Positions 43,588 through 52,717 of a DNA stretch of 64,000 bases are shown here, one piece after another; position 1 is the first letter of the stretch, and every line of letters starts with the position of its first letter. This DNA is from Haladaptatus halobius (GTDB taxonomy: Archaea; Halobacteriota; Halobacteria; Halobacteriales; Haladaptataceae). The position numbers and the translations under genes are program-made. A model generated the notes under the pieces. It was not told the origin of the DNA, did no database searches, and saw only the letters and a list, made by a program, of their open reading frames with translations. The DNA lies in assembly GCF_020618475.1 (NCBI RefSeq), contig NZ_CP085335.1, positions 930,001 to 994,000 of the forward strand, written 5' to 3'.

Positions 43588-44697
43588 ATGCGATATGGGA
43601 CGCGCGTGACGACGTGGTGCGGGGGATTGACGGTAGCGTTGGTGGTCGTCGTGCTGGCGAGCGCCGCGACCGGCCCGACGTCCCTCTCGCCGGTCGTCGT
43701 GGCGAAGACACTGCTCAACGCGCTGGCGGTACCGACCGGGGTCCGACTCGCTCAGCAGACGCTGTCGATTCCCGGTGGTCTCTCGCTCGGCGTTCCGTTT
43801 CCGAACTTCTCGTACAACCCTCTCTTCTCCTTCGCGGTGCCGCGAACCGCGGAAGTCATCGTCACTCGCCTCAGAATGCCGCGAATCGCGCTGGCCGCGG
43901 TGGTCGGCTTCGCCCTCGCCACCGCGGGCGTCGTGATGCAGGGCTTCTTCCGAAATCCGATGGCCGACCCCTCCATCATCGGCGTCTCCTCGGGCGCGGC
44001 GGTCGGGGCGGTTGCGACCATCGCGTTCTCGATTTCGCTCCCCTTCGCGCTCCCGGCGTTCGCCTTCGTCGGCGCGATGGTCGCCGCCTTCGGCGTCTAC
44101 CTGCTGGCGACGCAGGACGGGCGAACCCCGGTCGCCACGCTCCTGCTCTCCGGGGTCGCGGTGCAGACGCTCCTCGGCGCGGTCGTCTCCTTTCTCCTCC
44201 TTGAGAGCGGGGAGAGCCTGCGGGAAGCCGTCTTCTGGTTGATGGGCCACCTCCACTACGCCTCGTGGGGCAAGGTCGGCGTCGCGCTTCCCGTCTCGCT
44301 CCTGGGTTTCCTCGTCCTCGCCGCCTTCGCGCAGGAACTCAACGTCCTCCTGCTCGGCGAGGAGGACGCCCACAATCTCGGCGTCGAGGTCGAGCGAACC
44401 AAACGACTCCTCCTCGCCGTCGCTAGCGTGGTCACCGCCGCCGCGGTCGCGGTGTCGGGCGTCATCGGATTCGTCGGCCTCGTCGTGCCGCACGTGATGC
44501 GCCTGCTCGTCGGGCCCGACCACCGAATCCTGCTCCCGACCAGCGCGCTCGCCGGGGCCGTCTTCCTCGTGGCGACCGACACCGTCGCCCGCTCCGCGGC
44601 GGGCGCAGAGCAACTCCCGGTCGGCATCGTCACCGCCTTCCTCGGCGCGCCCTTCTTCCTCTACCTGCTCCGCAAACGGGAGGTGCACGCGCTGTGA
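43588..44697 (+). CDS. btuC: Cobalamin ABC transporter permease
   Basis: A 369-residue FecCD-type permease with about ten helices. It shows [20 protein letters not shown], then [20 protein letters not shown] (the conserved periplasmic loop region), [16 protein letters not shown], and [20 protein letters not shown], which contacts the ATPase. The [15 protein letters not shown] stretch is usual. It forms the channel for B12 or haem/siderophore-type substrates; neighbour BtuF suggests corrinoid. Its stop overlaps the GTG of the ATPase gene in a GTGA junction. Confidence 0.9.
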   Translation: MRYGTRVTTWCGGLTVALVVVVLASAATGPTSLSPVVVAKTLLNALAVPTGVRLAQQTLSIPGGLSLGVPFPNFSYNPLFSFAVPRTAEVIVTRLRMPRIALAAVVGFALATAGVVMQGFFRNPMADPSIIGVSSGAAVGAVATIAFSISLPFALPAFAFVGAMVAAFGVYLLATQDGRTPVATLLLSGVAVQTLLGAVVSFLLLESGESLREAVFWLMGHLHYASWGKVGVALPVSLLGFLVLAAFAQELNVLLLGEEDAHNLGVEVERTKRLLLAVASVVTAAAVAVSGVIGFVGLVVPHVMRLLVGPDHRILLPTSALAGAVFLVATDTVARSAAGAEQLPVGIVTAFLGAPFFLYLLRKREVHAL

Positions 44698-45947
44698 TTC
44701 GAATAGAGGATGTGGCGGTGTGGCTCGGAACCTCCCGCGTGCTCGACGGCGTTACCGCCACCGTCGAGGACGGGCAGTTCGTCGGACTCGTCGGGCCGAA
44801 CGGTGCGGGGAAGACCACCCTGCTCCGGGCGATGAACGGCGTACTCTCGCCCGAGGAGGGACGCGTACTGGTCAACGGCGACGCCGTCTCGGACCTCTCC
44901 TCGAAGGCGGCCAGTCGCCGCGTGGCGACCGTCCCGCAGGACACGTCGCTCTCGTTCGACTTCGCCGTGCGCGACGTGGTCGCCATGGGTCGCAACCCGT
45001 ATCGCTCGCGGTTCGGCGGTCGCGCGGATGAGAAAAAAGCGACCGAGACGGACGCGGACGCGGTCGAGCGCGCGATGGAGCGAACCGACGTGGTCGAGTT
45101 CGCCGACCGTCCGATCACCGCGGTAAGCGGCGGGGAGCGTCAGCGCGTCTTGCTCGCCCGCGCGTTGGCGCAGGACACCCCTACCCTCCTGCTCGACGAA
45201 CCGACCGCGAGCCTCGACATCAACCATCAGGTGCGGACGTTCGAACTCGTCCGCGAACTGGTTCGAGAAGGGAAGACCGTCGTCGCGGCCATTCACGACC
45301 TGAACCTCGCCGCGCACTACTGCGACGAACTCCTGCTCCTCGATTCGGGGTCGGTGCTCTCGTCCGGCCCGCCGCCGGACGTGTTGGCCGAGGACACCCT
45401 CCGCGAGGCGTTCAACGCTCGGGCGGTCGTCTCCCGCCACCCCGTGACGGGGTCGACCTACGTGACCGCGCTTCCGGAACGGACGGCCCCCGCCCGCGAG
45501 GGGCGCGTCCACGTCGTCGGGGGCGGCGGAACCGTCTCGCGCCTGCTCTACTTGCTCTCGGCGGCGGGGTACGAGGTGTCCGTCGGCGTGTTGAACGAGG
45601 GCGACTCCGACCTCGAAACCGCCCGACTGCTCGGACTGGACGCGGTGGTCGAGGAACCCTTCGCGCCCATCGGCGCGAGCGCCCGGGAAGCGGTTGAAGC
45701 GCGAATCTGCGACGCGGACGTGACCGTGCTCGCGGACGTGGAGGTCGGTGCGGGCAATCTGGCGAACCTCGAAGCGGCCGGCGAAGCCGACTCGGTCGTC
45801 GTCGTCGAAGAGCGTCCCTTCGAGGAACGGAACTACGCCGGGAGCGACGCCGCGGCGCGCTATCGGTCGCTCTGCGAGCGTGGGACGGTCGTCTCGCCGG
45901 ACGAACTGCTCTCGGCGGTCGAAGCGAGCGTCGGAGCGCACTCCTGA
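44694..45947 (+). CDS. btuD: Cobalamin ABC transporter ATP-binding protein with C-terminal extension
   Basis: A 417-residue ABC ATPase. The Walker A is [17 protein letters not shown]; the signature is [18 protein letters not shown]; the Walker B is [15 protein letters not shown]; the H-loop is [14 protein letters not shown]. After residue about 255 comes an extra domain of ~150 residues ([56 protein letters not shown]). That part is conserved in haloarchaeal BtuD by my recollection, but its role is unknown; it looks like a nucleotide-type fold. The GTG start overlaps the btuC stop. Confidence 0.88.
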   Translation: MIRIEDVAVWLGTSRVLDGVTATVEDGQFVGLVGPNGAGKTTLLRAMNGVLSPEEGRVLVNGDAVSDLSSKAASRRVATVPQDTSLSFDFAVRDVVAMGRNPYRSRFGGRADEKKATETDADAVERAMERTDVVEFADRPITAVSGGERQRVLLARALAQDTPTLLLDEPTASLDINHQVRTFELVRELVREGKTVVAAIHDLNLAAHYCDELLLLDSGSVLSSGPPPDVLAEDTLREAFNARAVVSRHPVTGSTYVTALPERTAPAREGRVHVVGGGGTVSRLLYLLSAAGYEVSVGVLNEGDSDLETARLLGLDAVVEEPFAPIGASAREAVEARICDADVTVLADVEVGAGNLANLEAAGEADSVVVVEERPFEERNYAGSDAAARYRSLCERGTVVSPDELLSAVEASVGAHS

Positions 45948-45958
45948 CTCGGAGATTG

Positions 45959-46293
45959 TCAGGTCGCGTGTCGCTTGCGCACCAGTTCGAACAGATCAGC
46001 GCGGCGAACGTGCTGGCCGCGAGCATGACGATGGCCGCGATACCGACCGGAACCTAGGGTGCGATCACCGCTCTGACGCCAAGGAGAACGCCGGATGCCA
46101 AGGCCGTCATGAAGCGTTTCACGCCCGAGAGCGACACGAACCCTTGCGCGAGCGTCGGGTCGAGACTGACAATTCGGGACCAGACGACGTACAACGTCAC
46201 CACGACGAAAAACGAGAGTACTGCGACACCGAGTAACAGTAAGAATGCGTCGAGTTCCTCGTCTGGTACGTCCGTTGAGTAGGAGCGCGGCAC
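45959..46293 (-). pseudogene. Small membrane protein gene with internal stop and frameshift
   Basis: The frame begins MPRSYSTDVPDEELDAFLLL and has a helix LLLLGVAVLSFFVVVTLYVV, then RFMTALASGVLLGVRAVIA. A TAG stop interrupts it at 46054-46056. Reading past it gives VPVGIAAIVMLAASTFAA, a second membrane segment, then one missing base in a GG pair near 45998 would join to ADLFELVRKRHAT and a normal TGA at 45959. The full protein would be about 110 residues. The clean C-terminal end after repair makes me think this is a degraded gene, not chance. The family is unknown. CTAG sites are rare and methylated in haloarchaea, which could affect base calls here. Confidence 0.5.
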
Positions 46294-46629
46294 ACGCCGA
46301 TATAAATTTATCTGAAATCTAATATTTTCACGAGAGTAAAGAGGTGCAGCGTGGGAGTAACGGTACCCGAGATGAGAACTTTCGTGAGAGGGTTGGTGAC
46401 ACTTTGGAAGGAGGCCAACCTTCCGCCAGAGCCTCTGGCACCGTCGGATTACCTATACTCACGGCTGCACACTTGCGCGCCCGAGTCAGGAAGGGCGCAT
46501 CCGAATATACGGACTTTGCTACCTTTGTTATACGCCAGCTAAACGTCCGGCGAAACGACCTTATGCAATGGCAAAGACTCCTGTCCATCGGGGTGTCGTT
46601 TTTATCAGCGTCGCGCTCGCACGGTACGT
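46294..46629. other. Intergenic stretch before the carotenoid cluster
   Basis: About 335 bases. Short frames exist on both strands (a 63-codon frame at 46351-46542 on the plus strand, and a minus-strand one at 46328-46588), but neither has codon use or motifs that suggest a real gene. The first 30 bases are A/T-rich (tataaatttatctgaaatct on the plus strand) and likely hold the promoter of the small membrane protein. A tatgca element near 46562 may be for the carotenoid genes. Confidence 0.5.
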
Positions 46630-48156
46630 ATGAACCTCGTCGACCAACCCGTCGTCGTGGTGGGGAGCGGGTTCGGGGGACTTTCGACGGCGTGCTACCT
46701 CGCCGAGGCGGGTGCGGATGTGACCGTACTGGAGAAGAACGACCAGCTCGGCGGGCGCGCCAGCCGCCTCTCCGTCGACGGTTTCCGGTTTGATATGGGT
46801 CCGTCGTGGTACCTCATGCCGGACGTGTTCGAGCGATTTTTCGCGCACTTCGACCGCTCGCCGGACGACTACTACCGGTTACAGCGACTCGAGCCGCACT
46901 ACCGAATCTTTTTCAAGGGCGAGGAACCGCGCCCCTCGGGTCGTGCGAGCGGCCCTGAGACGCGAGCGGCCCGTAACCCGGTCGATATCCTCCCCGACAT
47001 CGAACGGAACAAGGAGACGTTCGAGGCCTTCGAACCGGGCGCGGGCGTGGAACTCCAGCGGTATCTCGACCGGGCGGAGCGGAACTACGGCGTGGGGATG
47101 GAGTACTTCGTCTACACCGACCGCGCCCGCTTTCGAGATTACCTCTCGTGGGACGTGGCGAAGAACGCCCGCGGCCTGAACCTCCTCGGGTCGATGCAAG
47201 ACCACGTCGAGAACTTCTTCGACCACCCGAAGCTCCAGCAGATCATGCAGTATACGCTCGTTTTCCTGGGCGGTTCCCCGAAGAACACGCCCGCCATCTA
47301 CAACCTGATGAGTCACGTCGATTTCAATCTCGGCGTCTACTACCCGGAAGGCGGCCTCGGCGGCGTGGTGGACGGTATCGTCGAACTCGGCGAGGAGTTG
47401 GGCGTCGAGTTCCGAACCGACCGCGAGGTGACCGGCATCACCGGCCATGAGGGCGATTTCCTCGTCCACGGCGGGGAGGAAGCGACCGCCGCCGACCTCG
47501 TGGTGAGCGACGCCGACTACGCCCACACTGAGCAGGAACTCCTACCACCGGAAGCACGGCGATACAGCGCCGACTACTGGGAATCGCGCACCTACGCACC
47601 GTCGGCGTTCCTCATCTACCTCGGCGTCGAGGGCGACGTAGAACCGCTCGCCCACCACACGCTCGTCCTGCCGACCGACTGGAACGCCCACTTCGACCGG
47701 ATATTCGAGACTCCCGCGTGGCCCGACGACCCGGCTTACTACCTCTGCGCGCCGAGCGAGACGGACGACGCCGTGGCTCCCGACGGGTGCAGCAACCTCT
47801 TCGTCCTCGTCCCCATCGCGCCCGGCCTGCCGGACGGCCCCGCCATCCGCGACCGATTCCGCGAGAAGATGTTGGACGATATCGCCGAGAACACCGGCGT
47901 CGAACTCCGCGACCGAATCGTCTTCGAGGAGCGGTTCTGCGTCTCGGAATTCGCCGAGCGATACAACAGCACGAAGGGAACCGCGCTCGGACTGGCACAC
48001 ACGCTCCGGCAGACCGGCCCCATGCGTCCCGGCCACCGCTCGCCGAAGGTCGACGGACTGTACTTCACGGGGTCGTACACCACGCCCGGAGTCGGCGTGC
48101 CGATGTGCCTCATCGGCGGGCAGCACGCCGCGGACGCCGTCGTCGAAGACCGGTGA
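46630..48156 (+). CDS. crtD: Carotenoid 3,4-desaturase / phytoene desaturase-like oxidoreductase
   Basis: A 508-residue FAD-dependent amine-oxidase-type carotenoid desaturase. The N-terminal dinucleotide motif is VVVVGSGFGGLSTACYLAEA with VTVLEKNDQLGGRASRLSV. The C-terminal FAD motif is PKVDGLYFTGSYTTPGVGVP. The domain architecture is shared by CrtI and CrtD. Because the next two genes are the lycopene elongase and the bisanhydrobacterioruberin hydratase, the order matches the CrtD-LyeJ-CruF set described in Haloarcula japonica, so I prefer 3,4-desaturase over phytoene desaturase. A separate CrtI would then be expected elsewhere in the genome. No frame breaks. Confidence 0.82.
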   Translation: MNLVDQPVVVVGSGFGGLSTACYLAEAGADVTVLEKNDQLGGRASRLSVDGFRFDMGPSWYLMPDVFERFFAHFDRSPDDYYRLQRLEPHYRIFFKGEEPRPSGRASGPETRAARNPVDILPDIERNKETFEAFEPGAGVELQRYLDRAERNYGVGMEYFVYTDRARFRDYLSWDVAKNARGLNLLGSMQDHVENFFDHPKLQQIMQYTLVFLGGSPKNTPAIYNLMSHVDFNLGVYYPEGGLGGVVDGIVELGEELGVEFRTDREVTGITGHEGDFLVHGGEEATAADLVVSDADYAHTEQELLPPEARRYSADYWESRTYAPSAFLIYLGVEGDVEPLAHHTLVLPTDWNAHFDRIFETPAWPDDPAYYLCAPSETDDAVAPDGCSNLFVLVPIAPGLPDGPAIRDRFREKMLDDIAENTGVELRDRIVFEERFCVSEFAERYNSTKGTALGLAHTLRQTGPMRPGHRSPKVDGLYFTGSYTTPGVGVPMCLIGGQHAADAVVEDR

Positions 48157-48175
48157 ACCGAAAGCATCCGACACG

Positions 48176-49003
48176 ATGATTCGACAGCTGTTGAAACTGT
48201 CGCGCCCGCGGTTCTGGCTCTACCTCGCCGGGCCGGTGTTGGTAGGGGTCGCCTACGGAGCGTCTTCGGTCGACGAACTGCTCTCTTTCCCCGCGCTCGC
48301 GCTGTTTGCCTACTTCCTCGTCCCGGCAAACGTCTTCCTCTACGGCGTAAACGACATGTTCGACGCCGACGCGGACGAGGTGAATCCGAAGAAAGACGAC
48401 CGCGAAGGCAGGTATCGCGGAAGCAGGGCGGTTCCGGTCGCGGTCGTCGTTTCCGCCCTGTTCGGACTCTCCCTCTTGCTCGTCACGCCGTCGGTCGCGT
48501 GGCCGTGGCTCCTCGCGTTTCTCGTCCTCGGAGCGGGATACTCCGCGCCGCCGCTGCGATTCAAGACGACGCCGTTCATTGATTCCGTCTCCAACGGTCT
48601 TTACGTCCTGCCGGGAGCCGCGGCCTACGCCGTGCTCGCGGGAAGCCGTCCACCCCTGCTCGCCGTCGCGGGCGGGTGGCTCTGGGCGATGGCGATGCAC
48701 ACCTTCTCCGCGATTCCCGATATCGACCCCGACCGTCGGGCGGAGATACGAACGACCGCGACGGTGCTCGGAGAGCGCGCAACGTTGGCCTACTGTGCAG
48801 TCTGCTGGCTCCTCGCGGCGGGCCTGTTCGCCCTCCTCGACCCCCGCGCAGGCGCGCTGTTGCTCGCCTACCCCGCCCTCGTCGCGACGTGGGTCGTCGG
48901 CGACGTGCGAATAGACCGCGCCTACTGGTGGTACCCGGCCATCAACGCCGCCGTCGGGATGGTGCTGACGCTCGGCGGTCTGTGGGGTGTCGTCCGTGGA
49001 TAG
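48176..49003 (+). CDS. lyeJ: Lycopene elongase / 1,2-hydratase, UbiA prenyltransferase
   Basis: A 275-residue membrane prenyltransferase of the UbiA superfamily. The first aspartate motif is NDMFDADADEVNPKKDDREG, and the second is AIPDIDPDRRAEIRTTATVL. Around them are about nine helices (LLTLSRPRF-like MIRQLLKLSRPRFWLYLAGP at the start). In bacterioruberin synthesis LyeJ adds C5 isoprene units to lycopene, giving C45 and C50 intermediates. The gene begins 19 bases after crtD and its last codons overlap the cruF start, so all three are one unit. Confidence 0.88.
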   Translation: MIRQLLKLSRPRFWLYLAGPVLVGVAYGASSVDELLSFPALALFAYFLVPANVFLYGVNDMFDADADEVNPKKDDREGRYRGSRAVPVAVVVSALFGLSLLLVTPSVAWPWLLAFLVLGAGYSAPPLRFKTTPFIDSVSNGLYVLPGAAAYAVLAGSRPPLLAVAGGWLWAMAMHTFSAIPDIDPDRRAEIRTTATVLGERATLAYCAVCWLLAAGLFALLDPRAGALLLAYPALVATWVVGDVRIDRAYWWYPAINAAVGMVLTLGGLWGVVRG

Positions 49004-49829
49004 ACGCGACGCGGAAGTGAGGCTGTCGGAACTCGTCCGGAACAACCGGTTTACCATCGCCATCGTCTTCCCCCTAGTCGGTGCTCTACTGTTCGTGGCG
49101 GGCTACGAGGGGTGGCTTCCGGCGCGACTCGCACACGACCCGATTCTCATCCTCCTCGGGACGCTCGTGATGCGGTCGCCGCTCGTCGTCGGACTCGCGC
49201 CGCTCGTCGACCGCCGGGCGGGAATCGCGCTCCTCGCGCTGACGGCGTACACGTACGCGGTGGAGTTCGTCGGCGTGACCACCGGCTTTCCATACGGCGA
49301 GTTTCGCTACGGGCTCGAACTCGGCCCAACGCTGTTCAGGACGGTTCCGGCGGGCCTCCCCGTCTTCTTCTTCCCCCTCGTGCTGAACAGCTATCTGCTC
49401 TGTCTCCTCCTGCTTGGCCCCCGAGCGCGGTCGCGGCTCGTTCGATTCGTGGCCTCGCTCGCCGTCGTGCTGGTCATCGACCTCGTGTTAGACCCCGCCG
49501 CCGTCGCCCTCGGCTTCTGGACGTACGCCGAGGGTGGCACGTACTACGGCGTTCCCCTCTCGAACTACGCGGGGTGGCTGGGTAGCGGCGCGGTCGCGGT
49601 CGGACTGGTCGAACTCGGTTTCGACTGGCGCGCGCTCCGAGAGCGACTCGACCAGTGCGAGTTCATGCTGGACGATATGGTGAGCTTCGTCGTCCTCTGG
49701 GGCGCGATGAACGTCTACTTCACGAACTGGATTCCCGTCGCAGTCGCCTTCCTGCTGTTCGTCGGCCTCCGCAGGAGCGACCGGTTCGATTTCGCCGTCT
49801 TCCGGTCGTCCCGCGGAACGCCTCGCTAG
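48987..49829 (+). CDS. cruF: Bisanhydrobacterioruberin hydratase
   Basis: A 280-residue membrane protein of the CruF family with about eight helices. Motifs include FVGVTTGFPYGEFRYGLELG, PVFFFPLVLNSYLLCLLLLG, DLVLDPAAVALGFWTYAEGG and TYYGVPLSNYAGWLGSGAVA. The enzyme adds water to bisanhydrobacterioruberin to give bacterioruberin, the red C50 pigment of haloarchaeal membranes. The frame starts at GTG 48987, inside the lyeJ 3' end; a second GTG at 48996 is also possible. Its stop overlaps the end of crtB, which is on the other strand. Confidence 0.88.
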   Translation: MSSVDRRDAEVRLSELVRNNRFTIAIVFPLVGALLFVAGYEGWLPARLAHDPILILLGTLVMRSPLVVGLAPLVDRRAGIALLALTAYTYAVEFVGVTTGFPYGEFRYGLELGPTLFRTVPAGLPVFFFPLVLNSYLLCLLLLGPRARSRLVRFVASLAVVLVIDLVLDPAAVALGFWTYAEGGTYYGVPLSNYAGWLGSGAVAVGLVELGFDWRALRERLDQCEFMLDDMVSFVVLWGAMNVYFTNWIPVAVAFLLFVGLRRSDRFDFAVFRSSRGTPR

Positions 49830-50827
49830 CGCGTCGGCGTCCGCGAACTGGTTCCCGCACGTCGACCGGGCCTCTCGGAAATCGCGCTCACGGTTCGGAA
49901 GACGGTTTCCGGGTTGCGGCAGAACTGCCAGCGCCAGCGTGTTCGGGCGGCGACCCACGCCGTACGGACGAGACCGAGTTGCGGGGTCGCCGAGAGCACG
50001 TCGTACTCGCGCGCCCGGATGAGTCGGTGGTGTTCGGCATAGAGTACGGCGGCGAGCAGGACGGGAAACCGGCAGTCGGCGGGGAGGTACCGGATGCCCC
50101 TGACGCCGTGCCAGTACAGCGATTCGGCCCGGCGGAGTTCGTCGCGCATCGCGGCGGCGAACTCCGCGGAGAACTCCAACCGGTGAATCTGCTCGTCGGT
50201 GACGCCGTGGCGCGCGAGCGTCGTCCGAGGGAGATAGATTCGGTCGCGCTCTTCGATATCCTCGCGCACGTCGCGAATGAAGTTGGTCAACTGGAACGCC
50301 TCGCCCAGCGCGGTCGCATGCGGTCGAGCGCGCGCAGGGTCGGCGGCGCCCACGACCGCGAGCATCATCCGACCGACGGCCGCCGCCGACCCCCGCATGT
50401 ACGCTTCCAGTTCGGCGTAGTCCTCGTAGCGCCCCTTTTCGATGTCCGTCGCCATCGCGTCCACGAACGACTCGATCTCCCGATCGGGGATGTCGTGTTC
50501 GTCCGCCATCTCGCGGAAGGCGACCAGAACCGGGTCGTCGGTCGGTTCCCGACCGAGCGCCCGCGCTCGAAGACGCTCTAGCGCCGCGTATTGGTCTTCG
50601 GGCGGGACGCCCGCCGCGTCGTCCACGACCTCGTCCGCCGTTCGGAAGAAGGCGTAGAGGACGTACGTCGGGTGTCGCACCCGCTTCGGGAGGAGTCGAG
50701 TTGCGACGTAGAACGTCCGTCCAGTTTGGCGATTGATCGCTTTGCTCGTTGCGAGTTGTCGTTCCGTGACCATTCGGAAACCCCCGCCCCCGGCGACGTT
50801 CCGTTCGAGTACGACGGTGTGTTCCAT
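49826..50827 (-). CDS. crtB: Phytoene synthase
   Basis: A 333-residue squalene/phytoene synthase. The two aspartate-rich motifs that bind the prenyl diphosphates are visible: FFRTADEVVDDAAG and NFIRDVREDIEERDRIYLP. The enzyme condenses two geranylgeranyl diphosphate molecules to phytoene, the first committed step to C40 carotenoids and, here, bacterioruberin. Its position convergent to cruF, with a 4-base overlap, is usual in haloarchaea by my recollection. The start is the ATG at 50827 (MEHTVVLERNVAGGGGFR). A later ATG (MVTERQLATSKAI) is an alternative. Confidence 0.9.
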   Translation of the reverse strand: MEHTVVLERNVAGGGGFRMVTERQLATSKAINRQTGRTFYVATRLLPKRVRHPTYVLYAFFRTADEVVDDAAGVPPEDQYAALERLRARALGREPTDDPVLVAFREMADEHDIPDREIESFVDAMATDIEKGRYEDYAELEAYMRGSAAAVGRMMLAVVGAADPARARPHATALGEAFQLTNFIRDVREDIEERDRIYLPRTTLARHGVTDEQIHRLEFSAEFAAAMRDELRRAESLYWHGVRGIRYLPADCRFPVLLAAVLYAEHHRLIRAREYDVLSATPQLGLVRTAWVAARTRWRWQFCRNPETVFRTVSAISERPGRRAGTSSRTPTR

Positions 50828-50859
50828 AAATCGTTTGCGCCAACAGATCGATTCGTGAT

Positions 50860-51166
50860 TACTTCCGTCCGAAAAGCACCCCGAGGACGAACCCGACGAC
50901 GAGGGTGACGCCGACGCGACGCGGGTTCGAGAACCGGACGAATCGCGTCTCGTCCGGCGTCAGTTCGAGCGCGCCGACCGGCGTCGCTCCGACGCCGCCG
51001 CCCATCCCGCCGCCGTCTTCGTCCCCTCCCCCCCGAACCCGTACCCGACGCTCGCCACGGGGACGACGGTTCTATCGCCGACCGACACCGGGTCGCCGTA
51101 AACGGTCTCGACGCTCGCGCGCTCGCCGAGTCGCTCGGCCAATGACTGAATTCGTTCGAAGTTCAC
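50860..51166 (-). pseudogene. GerW/YtfJ-like small protein, frameshifted
   Basis: From a GTG at 51166 the frame reads NFERIQSLAERLGERASVET, then VYGDPVSVGDRTVVPVASVG and YGFGG. A G7 run on the minus strand (C7 at 51028-51034) lacks one base. Adding it continues with GDEDGGGMGGGVGATPVGAL, ELTPDETRFVRFSNPRRVGV and TLVVGFVLGVLFGRK to a normal stop. The result, about 102 residues, matches the GerW (YtfJ) family, once linked to spore germination but widespread in non-spore-formers, including archaea. The last hydrophobic segment suggests a membrane anchor. The long G tract is prone to both sequencing and replication slips. Confidence 0.72.
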
Positions 51167-51408
51167 CGTATCACCAGCCTCCGAGTACGCCGGACAGCGA
51201 CAAGGGAGTTCGGGGCGACTCGTCGAATCGGCGAGTCGTCCCGCGCCGTTCGTTCGAGGAACTATAGTGACGTATATAGTACAATTAGCGACGCTTTTCG
51301 TGTCCCAGCAGTAGATTCGGGACGTGGCGCGTTCCGGTTCCGTCATGGTACGTCGAACCGTCATCCACCGTCCGCCAGCCAGTCCGCGCGCCACACAGTC
51401 TCCTCGCC

Positions 51409-51726
51409 TCATCGCTCGGTTCGACCCTGCAAGAGCAAGCCGACGCCGAGCAGCCAGCAGCCGACGCCGACGCCCAGAACTCCGAGCGAGAGCCTCCCCC
51501 CCGTTCCGCCGACCGCCGAACCCCCCGCCGCGACCGTCCGAACGAGAACGGAAACCGCGTCCGTCGTCGTCGCCGACGCGACGACGATATCCGCGATTCC
51601 GACGAGAACGACGGAGAGCGAGAGGACGAGCACCGCCGCTCCCGACGCCATCGAGAGCGTTCCGACGGTGTGGATGGTTCTGCTGTCGAGCACACGCTCG
51701 ACAATCGATAGCACCTGACACACCAT
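51409..51726 (-). CDS. Hypothetical small membrane protein
   Basis: A 105-residue protein with strong third-position GC bias on this strand, which supports it as a gene. It shows three hydrophobic helices: TLSMASGAAVLVLSLSVVLV, GIADIVVASATTTDAVSV and GVLGVGVGCWLLGVGLLLQG. No family is recognised. The ATG at 51726 has no clear ribosome site. It lies between the regulator at 51806 and the GerW-like pseudogene, all on the minus strand, so the three could be one transcript. The stretch 51167-51408 holds nothing else recognisable. Confidence 0.55.
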   Translation of the reverse strand: MVCQVLSIVERVLDSRTIHTVGTLSMASGAAVLVLSLSVVLVGIADIVVASATTTDAVSVLVRTVAAGGSAVGGTGGRLSLGVLGVGVGCWLLGVGLLLQGRTER

Positions 51727-51805
51727 AGTATTATCCGAGAGAACGAGACGATTCGTTCGGGTAGTCGAGGCGGACGATCCGTCGGCTTCCGCGGCGCGGC
51801 AGGGT

Positions 51806-52615
51806 TCACACCCGCCCGCGCCGCGCCCGGACGTACCAGACCGCGAACCCGAGCGCGAGGATCAGCGCGCCGCCCGCGAAGAAGAGCAATCCCGGCGGGA
51901 GGCCAACGCCCGCTGTCCCCTCCGCGACCGTCAGCGTTACGGTCGTGGTCGCATCACCCACCGCCGTGGTGGTCTGATCTGCGACGGTTGTCGCCGTATC
52001 CGCGGTCGTTCGCGCCGTGTCTTCCATCGTTCCGCCGTCCGCGGGCGACTGCGTCGTGGCGGTCGCATCGCCGCTTCCCGCGCTACCGCTCGTCGTTCCT
52101 TGAGCGACGTCATCGCTGCCGCCCCCGTTCGACGACTTCCCGTCGCTGTTGGAGTCACCGCTCGTCAGTGTCAACCCGCCGGACGAGAGTCGCTGGACGA
52201 CGAGGCTCGCCAGTCCGAGGACGCCGAGACCGCCGAGCAGGTTTCTGAGGGCGGATTTCAACCCAACGGTGTCCGACTCGTTTCCGGCGAAGAGCACGAG
52301 GGGTTCCGCGGCCGGGGCGTACACCTTCATCTCGCGGCCTTTGCTGGAGTAGATCATGTCCGCGACCTTGACGAGGTTTCCATCCTCCAGCTTTCCGAGG
52401 TGGTACTGGGCGTTCTGCAGGGACGTATCGACTCGCTCCGCAATGGTCGCGGGGGTCGCGGGTTCCTCGTAGAGGGCGGCGAGGATGTCCCGACCGGTCT
52501 GCGAGGAGAGCGCCGCGACGAGTTTGTCGGCGTCGTCGCTGTCGACGCCGACGACGCGAGGGTCGCGTTCTTCGTCCTCGACGGAGTCGAGGGAGGAGGG
52601 CGGGAAATCGACCAT
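51806..52615 (-). CDS. ArsR-type winged-helix regulator with C-terminal membrane anchor
   Basis: A 269-residue protein. Residues ~30-110 form an ArsR-like winged helix: DADKLVAALSSQTGRDILAA, LYEEPATPATIAERVDTSLQ, NAQYHLGKLEDGNLVKVAD. The middle is low-complexity Ser/Thr/Gly/Asp, as in extracellular haloarchaeal linkers. The last segment LPPGLLFFAGGALILALGFA with VWYVRARRGRV is a membrane helix, so the protein should be tethered with the HTH in the cytoplasm; a weaker hydrophobic segment (NLLGGLGVLGLASLVVQRL) lies mid-protein. If both cross the membrane the Ser/Thr-rich loop is external. This is a one-component envelope-linked regulator design. Confidence 0.72.
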   Translation of the reverse strand: MVDFPPSSLDSVEDEERDPRVVGVDSDDADKLVAALSSQTGRDILAALYEEPATPATIAERVDTSLQNAQYHLGKLEDGNLVKVADMIYSSKGREMKVYAPAAEPLVLFAGNESDTVGLKSALRNLLGGLGVLGLASLVVQRLSSGGLTLTSGDSNSDGKSSNGGGSDDVAQGTTSGSAGSGDATATTQSPADGGTMEDTARTTADTATTVADQTTTAVGDATTTVTLTVAEGTAGVGLPPGLLFFAGGALILALGFAVWYVRARRGRV

Positions 52616-52717
52616 ACCGTGACATTCCGGGGGACTACTATAACTCTGACCGACCCAGCGATACCCGGCGTTTTATTACGCCGGACTGAAAACCCACCTA
52701 TCGTTAGCCGAGAACAT

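Noticed and set aside
46054..46056. TAG read as pyrrolysine
   Set aside because: Haloarchaea are not known to carry the Pyl system, and the frame needs a further shift to make sense.
46351..46542. 63-codon plus-strand frame before crtD
   Set aside because: No ribosome site, unusual codon use and no recognisable domain; not enough to call a gene.
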